Shown here: piece by piece, positions 6,984 to 13,602 of the stretch
Numbering within the stretch: the stretch's first letter is position 1
Layout: each line of letters begins with the position of its first letter
Assembly: GCA_023423795.1 (NCBI GenBank)
Contig: JAFAEX010000252.1
Location: 1-24,523, forward strand
Source of the DNA: Chloroflexota bacterium
Lineage (GTDB): Bacteria; Chloroflexota; Chloroflexia; Thermomicrobiales; UBA6265
Length of the DNA stretch: 24,523 nt
Direction of reading: 5' to 3'
Notes under the pieces: model-generated
Database searches by the model: none
Seen by the model: the letters and a program-made list of their open reading frames with translations, nothing else
Told to the model about the DNA's origin: nothing
Position numbers and translations under genes: made by a program

Positions 6984-8084
6984 ATGGGTTTCGTCCGTCT
7001 CCCGGTCGCGCCGTTCGGCGCCGCCGACGAACTCGAGCGGGCCATCGCCGCCAACCTGGCCGACCGGCGTTCGCTGCTGCGAGGCGGCGCCGGGTTGGGT
7101 CTCGCCGCCGCCGCCGCGGCCGGTTTCGCCGGCAAGGTCACCGCGCAGGAAACGCTGCCGACGCCACCGGGCGAAACGGTCGGTTCCGATCCGCAGGCGC
7201 CCTCCACCGGCGATGCTTCTCCGGTGCCGACCGGCGAACCGCAGTTCACCCTCTACGATCCCTGGCTGGCTCCGGTCGAGGCCGGCGACAAGGAGATCAC
7301 CGTCGCCGCTGTCGATGCCACCGTCTACGTCGCCAACGACGTGCCCTACGCCGCGTGGACCTTCGACGGCACGGTGCCCGGCCGGGCGCTTCGGGTGCGG
7401 CAGGGCGACACGATCGACTTCACCTTCCGGGTGGACGAAACCGCGTCAACGGCGCACTCGCTGGATACCCACGCCGCGAAGACGCCGCCCGAGGTGAACT
7501 ACAAGACGATCATGCCCGGCGAGGAGTTCACCTGGCAGTTCCCGGCGACGACGGCCGGCGCGTTCATGTACCACTGCGGGACGCCGCCGGTGCTGATGCA
7601 CATCGGCGCGGGCATGTACGGCGCGATGATCGTTGACCCGGCCGAAGGGTGGAGCCCGGCGCAGGAACTCGTGTTCGTCCAGTCCGATTTCTACCTGAAG
7701 GAAGGCGAAAACGGCGTCATGGTGCCGGACTACACCAAGATGCTGGGTCACGGCATGGCCGATTTCGTCTGCTTCAACGGTTACGCGAACCTCTACGTCG
7801 AGAACCCGATCGAGATCGCGGTCGGCGAGCCGGTGCGCATCTTCGTCGTCAACGCCGGCCCGAACGTCTGGTCGAGTTTCCACGTTGTCGGCGCGATCTT
7901 CGACAAGGCCTACGTCAACGCCAACCCGGCCAACGAGTTGACGGGCCTGCAATCGATCACCATCGGTCCGGGCGACGGGGCATGCGTCGAGTTCACGGTC
8001 GAGGAGCCGGGCGAGTACGTGGCCGTCAACCACGCGTTCGGCCACGCCGCCCACGGCGCGATCGCGATCCTTTCGGCGAGCTAG
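6984..8084 (+). CDS. nirK: Copper-containing nitrite reductase (NO-forming)
   Basis: This 366-residue protein has a Tat motif (DRRSLLRGG, 27-35), a hydrophobic run to about 54, a Pro/Thr-rich linker (55-85) and two cupredoxin domains. All active-site residues can be placed. Type-1 copper: His158, Cys198, His206, Met211. Type-2 copper: His163 and His197, plus His350 from the neighbouring subunit. Catalytic pair: Asp161 and His300. Spacings agree with Alcaligenes NirK within one residue. The segments HCGTPPVLMHIGAGMYG and SSFHVVGAIFDKAY resemble class-II AniA-type enzymes. It reduces nitrite to nitric oxide outside the cytoplasmic membrane, taking electrons from a cupredoxin or cytochrome c not seen here. 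AGGAGG lies seven bases before the ATG. No nitric-oxide reductase is recognisable in the window. Confidence 0.93.
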   Translation: MGFVRLPVAPFGAADELERAIAANLADRRSLLRGGAGLGLAAAAAAGFAGKVTAQETLPTPPGETVGSDPQAPSTGDASPVPTGEPQFTLYDPWLAPVEAGDKEITVAAVDATVYVANDVPYAAWTFDGTVPGRALRVRQGDTIDFTFRVDETASTAHSLDTHAAKTPPEVNYKTIMPGEEFTWQFPATTAGAFMYHCGTPPVLMHIGAGMYGAMIVDPAEGWSPAQELVFVQSDFYLKEGENGVMVPDYTKMLGHGMADFVCFNGYANLYVENPIEIAVGEPVRIFVVNAGPNVWSSFHVVGAIFDKAYVNANPANELTGLQSITIGPGDGACVEFTVEEPGEYVAVNHAFGHAAHGAIAILSAS

Positions 8085-8106
8085 CCGCATCACGCCCGAC
8101 GCCCAC

Positions 8107-8172
8107 GCGCCGCCGGTTTCGGCCGACGGCGCACAAGGAATCCGCTCGGCCGGCGCTTTCCCGCGCCGGCCG
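8107..8172 (+). other. Tandem hairpins between nirK and the next membrane-protein gene
   Basis: A weaker stem (GCGCCG 8107-8112 with CGGCGC 8127-8132, with extra inner pairing) is followed by a perfect 10-bp stem (8147-8156 with 8163-8172) around a TTTCCC loop. There is no T-run. The stronger stem ends about 20 bases before the next start codon, close to its ribosome binding site. Confidence 0.55.
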
Positions 8173-8192
8173 CTGAAACAGGGGTAACGGGC

Positions 8193-9482
8193 ATGGGTCG
8201 GTTTCTGGTGCCGGCGACGATGGTGGCCTCCGCGATCGCATTCGCGGTCGCCGCCGCGGCCGCCGGCGCGGCGGCGATGCGGCCGGTGCTCTGGAGCGCG
8301 GCGGTCGCGCTGGCGATGCTCGGCGGCATCATCCCGATCGTTTTCGCGGTCAACATCCGCATCGTGCCCGTCTTCACCCGGCGGACCTGGCAATCCGAGC
8401 CGCGCCTGCGCGCGCAGGTCATCCTCGCCATCGGTGGTGGGTGGGCCGTCTTCGCCGGGCTTGCGGCCGGTCTTTCGTGGCTGGCCGTCGCCGGGCGCGT
8501 CGCCGTGCTGGCCGGGGCGGTGCTGTTCGCCGCCAACATCGCGGTCCTGCTGCGGCAACCGGTCGGGCGGGCCCCCGCGCCGCCGCTGCCGTTCCCCGAG
8601 CAGGAGAAGGTGGACCGTGTCGCCACCCGGTTCACGTCGATGGCCGGGGCGTACCTGCTGGTCGCCCTCGTCATCGCGCTCGCCGCGGCGGTCTGGCGGC
8701 TGCCGTTCGGCCGCTGGGATCTCGTGACCGCGCACGCCCTGCTGCTCGGGTTCTTCCTCTCCATGGCCTCCGGGGTCTGCTACCACGTCCTGCCGCGCTG
8801 GACGACCGGCCGCTGGCGCGCCGTCGCCCCGATCCGCTGGCACCTGTGGCTGGTGGTGGCAGGGCTGCCGCTGATGCTGCTGGCGCTCGCGACCGGCTGG
8901 GCGCCGCTGTTCGCGATCGCCGGGCCGGTGCAGGCGCTGGCGGTCGCGCTCTTCCTCGGCAACATCGCGCCGCTGCTGCGCGGGCTGCCGCGCCCGACCG
9001 GCGGGGCGTTCATCGCCGCGGGCGTGCTCCTGCTTGTGGGCGTCGGGTTCGGTGCCGCCTTTGCGCTCGATCCGGCGCTCGGGGCGCGGCTGCGTGTCGC
9101 CCACGCCGACTTGAACCTGTTCGGGTTCGCCGGGTTGCTCGTCTCCGGGTCGGCGGTCTACCTCGGGCCGCGGTTCGCCGGGCGGGCGCTGCGCTGGCCA
9201 CGCCTCGCCGATACCCAGGTGGTGTTGCTGACGGCCGGGGTGGTGCTAGCCGCTATCGGCGCGGCATGGCGGGCGCTGGGGAGCGGCCCGGTCTGGTTGC
9301 CCGTGGCGGGGCAGGCCATCGCTGCCGCATCTTTCACGCTGCTGGCCGTCGTGCTGGCCGGCACGTTCACCGCGCCGGGCCGGGGAACCGTCTCGGCCGT
9401 GCCGGTCGTCCCGCGCAAGCGGAACGGCGGTTCTGGACCGGCGGCCGTGCGTTCCGCGGGCGCGGGGAGCCTGGGCAGGTAG
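8193..9482 (+). CDS. NnrS/CcoN-like polytopic membrane protein, probably heme- or metal-binding
   Basis: This 429-residue, very hydrophobic protein has about 11-12 transmembrane helices. Conserved-looking histidines lie in helices: TAHALLLGF (His181), VCYHVLPRW (His198), RWHLWL (His217) and RVAHADLNLFGF (His304). The last motif, with AHxxLNLFGF, and the CYHVLPR motif are those of heme-copper-oxidase subunit-I-like and NnrS-like proteins. NnrS is a heme- and copper-containing membrane protein that eases nitric-oxide stress. That fits a position 108 bases after nirK, which makes NO. The tail from about 390 is soluble and Gly/Arg-rich. It is not a full oxidase: the six-His pattern of CcoN or NorB is not evident. 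The start is the ATG after AGGGG. Membrane placement is secure, whereas heme binding and an NO role are inference. Confidence 0.72.
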   Translation: MGRFLVPATMVASAIAFAVAAAAAGAAAMRPVLWSAAVALAMLGGIIPIVFAVNIRIVPVFTRRTWQSEPRLRAQVILAIGGGWAVFAGLAAGLSWLAVAGRVAVLAGAVLFAANIAVLLRQPVGRAPAPPLPFPEQEKVDRVATRFTSMAGAYLLVALVIALAAAVWRLPFGRWDLVTAHALLLGFFLSMASGVCYHVLPRWTTGRWRAVAPIRWHLWLVVAGLPLMLLALATGWAPLFAIAGPVQALAVALFLGNIAPLLRGLPRPTGGAFIAAGVLLLVGVGFGAAFALDPALGARLRVAHADLNLFGFAGLLVSGSAVYLGPRFAGRALRWPRLADTQVVLLTAGVVLAAIGAAWRALGSGPVWLPVAGQAIAAASFTLLAVVLAGTFTAPGRGTVSAVPVVPRKRNGGSGPAAVRSAGAGSLGR

Positions 9483-9515
9483 AGCCGGGGACTCCCGACG
9501 GGATGGGTGGTCGCC

Positions 9516-10643
9516 ATGAGTGATGACGCGCGAGAGCGGTATCGGGCGAACCTCCAGAGCGAAATCGACGGCGCGGCGCTCTACCGCGCCCTGGCGGATC
9601 TGGCCGACGACCCACACCTGCGAGCCGTCTACAGGCGGCTGGCCGAGGCCGAGGAGCGCCACGCCGACATCTGGCGGCGCAAGCTCGCGGCGGGGGGCGC
9701 CGCGCCGCCCGACCCCAGACCGGGGTGGCGCACCGTGGTCCTCATCTCGCTGGCCCGGCGGTTTGGCCCCGAGTTCGTCCTCTCGACCGTATCGGCTCGG
9801 GAACGTGCCGATGCCGACCGCTACCGGAGTCAACCCGAGGCGGCCGAAGCCGGGATGCCCGGCGACGAGCGTTCCCACGCGCGCGTCTTCTCCGCCATCG
9901 TCGCGAGTTCGCCGCCGGGCGGTCTTTCCGGCAGCGTCGTCGCCCGCCTGGAAGGGCGGCACCGCGGCGGCGGAAACGCGCTGCGCGCGGCCGTCCTCGG
10001 TGCCAACGATGGGCTCGTTTCCAACGCCAGCCTGGTCATGGGCGTGGCCGGCGCCGAGCTGGCGGGCGGCTCGATCCTCGTCACCGGGTTGGCGGGCCTG
10101 CTCGCTGGGGCATTGTCGATGGCGCTGGGCGAGTGGCTCTCGGTGCAAAGCGCGCGCGAACTGTTCCAGCACCAGATCGGCATCGAGCGCGACGAGCTGG
10201 AGGCGGCGCCCGAGGAGGAGGCCGAGGAACTCAAGCTGATCTACCAGGCGAAGGGGCTGCCGCCCGACCAGGCCGATGCGCTCGCCCGCCGGCTTATCGC
10301 CGACCCGGCGGTGGCGCTCGATACGCTGGCTCGCGAGGAACTCGGCGTCGATCCCGAGGAACTGGGCGGGTCGGCCTGGGAAGCCGCGGCAACCTCGTTC
10401 TTCCTCTTCGCGATCGGGGCGATCGTGCCGGTCCTCCCGTTCTTCTTCACCGAGGGCCTGATCGCTGCGGCCTGGAGCGTCGGGTTGAGCGTGATTGCGC
10501 TGTTTGCCATCGGCGCGGCGATCACGGTGATCACCGGGCGCAACGCGTTCGCATCCGGTATGCGTCAGGTGTTGTTCGGGTTGGCCGCGGCCGCGATCAC
10601 GTTCGTCGTCGGCCGCGTGGTCGGCACGAGTCTTGGCGGCTGA
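9516..10643 (+). CDS. Ferritin-like domain fused to VIT1/CCC1 iron/manganese transporter
   Basis: This is a 375-residue fusion. Residues 1-140 form a rubrerythrin/ferritin-like four-helix region with Glu16 and EERH (46-49), followed by a second helix pair ending in DERSH, the expected di-iron ligands. From about 155 the VIT1/CCC1 domain follows: VLGANDGLVSNASLVMG, ALGEWLSVQSARE, and a Glu-rich cytosolic segment (EEEAEEL) as in plant VIT1, then a C-terminal membrane pair. The same fusion is known as membrane-bound ferritin A (MbfA), which exports iron and is important under oxidative stress. The start at ATG 9516 is 33 bases after the preceding gene. An in-frame GTG at 9507 is an alternative. 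It is likely the last gene of the copper-enzyme run, since the next gene is convergent. Direction of transport is inferred from MbfA. Confidence 0.88.
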   Translation: MSDDARERYRANLQSEIDGAALYRALADLADDPHLRAVYRRLAEAEERHADIWRRKLAAGGAAPPDPRPGWRTVVLISLARRFGPEFVLSTVSARERADADRYRSQPEAAEAGMPGDERSHARVFSAIVASSPPGGLSGSVVARLEGRHRGGGNALRAAVLGANDGLVSNASLVMGVAGAELAGGSILVTGLAGLLAGALSMALGEWLSVQSARELFQHQIGIERDELEAAPEEEAEELKLIYQAKGLPPDQADALARRLIADPAVALDTLAREELGVDPEELGGSAWEAAATSFFLFAIGAIVPVLPFFFTEGLIAAAWSVGLSVIALFAIGAAITVITGRNAFASGMRQVLFGLAAAAITFVVGRVVGTSLGG

Positions 10644-10669
10644 TGAACTGCCGACGACGGTCCGTCCGG

Positions 10670-12235
10670 TCACCCGCCCGAGAGCGCCGAGCCGATGAGC
10701 CCTGCCGTGTCGAGTGGCGAGAGCAGGGGACCGAGCGGCGCGGGGTGGACCCCGGAAGTGTCGATCCGGACGTGGATCGTGCCGGCCGGTAGTCCAGGCG
10801 GGGCTGCGGCGATTGCCGCGCGCTGGAGCCGGTAGACGTCTACCGTCGCTTCCGACGGGTCCATCCCGGCGGCGGCCCGCGCCGCGATGCGCGCCAGCGC
10901 ATCCCCTTCGGAACAGGTGGTCTCGACCAGCACGAACGGCACGCCCGACTCCCGCGCTGCGGCGGCTGCCGCTTCGCGCGCTGCCGTATCGAGGTACGTC
11001 GCGTCGAGGATCGCGCCGCCGGTGCGCAGCGCGTCGCGACCGAGCGTGTGGAGCCGGTCGTAGGTGCGCCCGGTCATCGCGGCGTCGTAGCGTTCTCCTG
11101 CCTCGGCGTCCAGCGCCCGGCGCACCTCGTCCGAGCGGAAACGCGGCTGGCGCAGCACCCGCGCCAGCCGCTTGGCCACGGTCGATTTCCCGGTGCCGCT
11201 CAGGCCGGTCATCGCCACAAGCATCGGGCCGGCGCGCAGCACGTCTCCCGCGGCAAGGTCGATGTACTCCGCCGCGACAGCGCCGAGCGCGACCGGATCG
11301 CCCGTTCCCTGCGCCTCCTCGATGCCGGACACTTTGGCCCTCACGAGCGCCCGGTGCGCCCGGTAGAGGCGGACCAGCGGGTCCGGCAGGTCGAACCCGG
11401 CCGCGCGGTAGCGGTCCAGCAGGTCGGCCGAAACGCCCGCCGCGCCGAGCCGGTCGAGGTCCATCAGGAGGTAGGCAAGGTCGCTGGCGACATCGGCGCA
11501 GCGCAACTCGTAGCTGAACTCCACGCAGTCGTAGATTTGCGGCGGTGTTCCCGGTTCGAGGCAGACGTGTTCGCAGCGGAGGTCGCCGTGTCCTTCGCGC
11601 ACCCAGCCGTCGGCGCACCGGCCTTGCAGCACGCCCATCGATTCGGCGAGGTACGCTCGCATCGCGGCCGCGACCGGCTCCAGCACGCCCGGGTCGCGCT
11701 GACCGGGCGGCAGGTCCGACAGCGCCGCAATGTTGTCCAGCAGCACCGCGGCCTGGGTCTCGGCGCAGGCCGCCGGGTCGTCGCCGCAGGGTTCGGCGCG
11801 CTGGTGGAATGGGATCAACCGGGCGGCCAGCCGCTCGGCGAGGTCGCCGGGCGCCGAACCGGAGGCGAGGAGCGCATCCAGCATCCCCTCGGCGGGCAGG
11901 CGCCGCATGACGACCGCCCATTCCAGCACCGGGCCATCGCCGCCGATCCGCGCGCCGCCGGGCGATTCGGTCACGGGTTCGAGGCCGAGGTAGACGCCGT
12001 CGGTCAGCCGCCGGTTCAGCCGGACCTCGTCGAGGCACGACTGCCGCCGCGACTCCGCCGTGCGGTGATCGACGAATCCGAGATCGACCGCACGCTTCAC
12101 CTTCACCACCCGCTCGCCGGCGATGAACACCCGTGAGACGTGGGTGTCGATGCGGCGGACGGACGGCGGCGACCACGGATATGCCGCCGGGTTGCCAAGG
12201 CCGTCCAGCATCCGAGCCTCGCGGGCGTCGTCCAC
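10670..12235 (-). CDS. Phosphotransferase (APH-like) and P-loop kinase (AAA_33) fusion protein
   Basis: This 521-residue protein has two kinase-like halves. The N-terminal half is aminoglycoside-phosphotransferase-like, with VKVKRAVDLGF (44-54), a catalytic-loop motif GHGDLRCEH (215-223) and a metal-binding YDCVEF (235-240). The C-terminal half is a P-loop domain with Walker A GLSGTGKST (344-352). This pairing is a known uncharacterised family that includes Mycobacterium tuberculosis Rv2004c, a DosR-regulon member. Here too it lies next to a universal stress protein, divergent from it. The substrate is unknown, and a small sugar or nucleoside is as plausible as a protein. I would not call it an antibiotic resistance gene on fold alone. 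A GTG start at 12235 follows AAGGAG by six bases. An in-frame ATG eight codons later is the alternative. Confidence 0.87.
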   Translation of the reverse strand: MDDAREARMLDGLGNPAAYPWSPPSVRRIDTHVSRVFIAGERVVKVKRAVDLGFVDHRTAESRRQSCLDEVRLNRRLTDGVYLGLEPVTESPGGARIGGDGPVLEWAVVMRRLPAEGMLDALLASGSAPGDLAERLAARLIPFHQRAEPCGDDPAACAETQAAVLLDNIAALSDLPPGQRDPGVLEPVAAAMRAYLAESMGVLQGRCADGWVREGHGDLRCEHVCLEPGTPPQIYDCVEFSYELRCADVASDLAYLLMDLDRLGAAGVSADLLDRYRAAGFDLPDPLVRLYRAHRALVRAKVSGIEEAQGTGDPVALGAVAAEYIDLAAGDVLRAGPMLVAMTGLSGTGKSTVAKRLARVLRQPRFRSDEVRRALDAEAGERYDAAMTGRTYDRLHTLGRDALRTGGAILDATYLDTAAREAAAAAARESGVPFVLVETTCSEGDALARIAARAAAGMDPSEATVDVYRLQRAAIAAAPPGLPAGTIHVRIDTSGVHPAPLGPLLSPLDTAGLIGSALSGG

Positions 12236-12321
12236 GTCGCGCTCCTTCCCGTGCCGTCGTGCGTTCCGCTCGGGTAGTCTACAAACCGGCTGGATGGCGA
12301 CGCGGTTCGACGGAGGGAACG
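12236..12321. promoter_or_regulatory. Divergent promoter region of the kinase-fusion and USP genes
   Basis: The 86-base gap contains GTAGTCTAC (12274-12282), a nearly perfect palindrome. It reads TAGTCT on the plus strand and TAGACT on the minus strand, both acceptable -10 hexamers. The same TAGACT occurs upstream of ada. No clear -35 is visible, consistent with activator dependence, but that is inference. Confidence 0.35.
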
Positions 12322-12813
12322 ATGGTCGATACGCAACCGGGCGGGCCGGGCAACCGGATGTTCCAACGGGTCGTGGTGACGCTGGACGGTTCGCACCTCG
12401 CCGAAGCCGCCCTCGATGAGGCGGCGGGGATGGCGCGCGTCTTCGGGGCCGGGCTGCATTTGCTCCGGGTGATCGACCTCGGGCGGCTCGAACAGTACGG
12501 CGCGTTCGGACTCGGGATGGAGTACACCGCGCTCGATCTCGCGGTGCAGGACGAGCGCATCGCGGCCCGCGACTACCTCGCGGCCCAGCAGCAGGATTTG
12601 GCCGGCGAAGGGTTGCTGGTCACGACCGAACTGCGGGAAGGGCTCGCCGCGCGCGAGATCGTCGCCGCGCTGCAACCGGGCGACCTGCTGGTGATGGCCT
12701 CGCACGGGCGCACCGGTGTCCGCCGCTGGTTCATCGGCAGCGTTGCCGAGGAAGTGGTGCGCCACGCCACCGCGCCGGTCATGCTGCTGCGCGCGGCCGG
12801 CGACGAGGAGTAG
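12322..12813 (+). CDS. Universal stress protein (UspA family)
   Basis: This is a 163-residue single-domain Usp. It begins the fold with RVVVTLDGSHLAEAALDEA (16-34) and has the nucleotide-binding signature ASHG (126-129), nine residues, then GS (139-140), followed by VAEEVVRHATAPVMLL. The first Gly of the classical G-x2-G-x9-G-S motif is Ala126, a common variant. It is therefore probably an ATP-binding Usp. GGAGGGAACG precedes the ATG. It is divergent from the APH/P-loop kinase gene and 18 bases before the DUF2071 gene, starting what looks like a four-gene run through the histidine kinase and response regulator. The proposed role is cytosolic, in a stress or dormancy response. Confidence 0.93.
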   Translation: MVDTQPGGPGNRMFQRVVVTLDGSHLAEAALDEAAGMARVFGAGLHLLRVIDLGRLEQYGAFGLGMEYTALDLAVQDERIAARDYLAAQQQDLAGEGLLVTTELREGLAAREIVAALQPGDLLVMASHGRTGVRRWFIGSVAEEVVRHATAPVMLLRAAGDEE

Positions 12814-12831
12814 CGCCGGTCCGGCGCGATC

Positions 12832-13602
12832 ATGGCTCGCCCGTTCCTCACCGCCGACTGGCGCGACGTGGTGCTGGTCAACTACCGGGTCGATCCCGCC
12901 CTGCTGCGGCCGTACGTGCCGCCCGGGAGCGTGCTCGACACGCCGGACACGGCGCCCGACCGGCACCTCGTGTCGCTCGTCGCCTTCACCTTCGCCAATA
13001 CCCGCGTCCACGGCATCCAGGTTCCCGGTGCGGGACGGTTCGGCGAAGTCAATGTTCGTTTCTACGTGCGCCGCGCTTCGATGCGCGCCGCCGTCTTCGT
13101 GCGCGAGTTCGTACCCGTGCCCGTGATCGCGTTCGGGGCGCGGGCGCTCTACCGGCAGCCGTACTATCTCGCCCGGATTCGGCACGAGGTCGAACGTGGC
13201 CCGGAAGCTATCGTGGCGACGACTGCGTTCGCGCGCGGCGACATCCGGGGGCGCATCCGGGTGGTTGCCGACTCCCAGTCGTCGATCCCGGACCCGGCCA
13301 GCGAGGAGCACTTCCTCAAGGAACATTACTGGGGATTCGACCGCGGCTGGAGCGGCGCGACGTTCCGCTACCGGGTGGATCACCCGGTCTGGCGGACGCA
13401 CGAGGTCCGCGATGCCGAGTTTTCGCTGGACCCGGGGATGCTGATCGGCGGCCGATGGGCTACCGTGGACTGGGATGCCGCCCTGCATTCGGTGCTGCTG
13501 GCGGACGGCTCCCGGGCGGTCGTCTGGGGCGCCGAGCCGCTGGTGAACCCGGACCTGGCCGGGACGATCGGCGCGTGGGAGGAGGTCGCGGGGAATGGGT
13601 GA
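12832..13602 (+). CDS. DUF2071 (YqjF-like) protein
   Basis: This 256-residue protein of DUF2071 type begins with the family pattern ADWRDVVLVNYRVDP, then LLRPYVPPG. It continues through LVSLVAFTFANTRVHG, NVRFYVRR, YWGFDRGW and a C-terminal HSVLLADGSRAVVWGAEP. The fold is a beta-rich acetoacetate-decarboxylase-like barrel, but the catalytic Lys of that enzyme cannot be assigned with confidence. No function is established. It has no signal or membrane segment. It overlaps the histidine kinase gene by 8 bases, which implies translational coupling and suggests it belongs to the same operon as the sensor. The ribosome binding site is weak, and a GC hairpin (CGCCGG-TC-CGGCG) sits just before the start. 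Confidence 0.85.
   Translation: MARPFLTADWRDVVLVNYRVDPALLRPYVPPGSVLDTPDTAPDRHLVSLVAFTFANTRVHGIQVPGAGRFGEVNVRFYVRRASMRAAVFVREFVPVPVIAFGARALYRQPYYLARIRHEVERGPEAIVATTAFARGDIRGRIRVVADSQSSIPDPASEEHFLKEHYWGFDRGWSGATFRYRVDHPVWRTHEVRDAEFSLDPGMLIGGRWATVDWDAALHSVLLADGSRAVVWGAEPLVNPDLAGTIGAWEEVAGNG

Noticed and set aside
8193..9482. Complete cbb3 oxidase or NorB subunit
   Set aside because: Too few conserved His residues and no partner cytochrome subunits nearby.
9246..12176. 976-codon open frame on the minus strand
   Set aside because: It crosses the real kinase-fusion gene in another frame and is antisense to the ferritin-VIT1 gene. Its composition is Arg/Ala/Gly-rich without motifs.
10670..12235. 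Aminoglycoside resistance gene
   Set aside because: Only the fold is shared. The fusion to a P-loop kinase and the stress-gene context point to a different, uncharacterised family.
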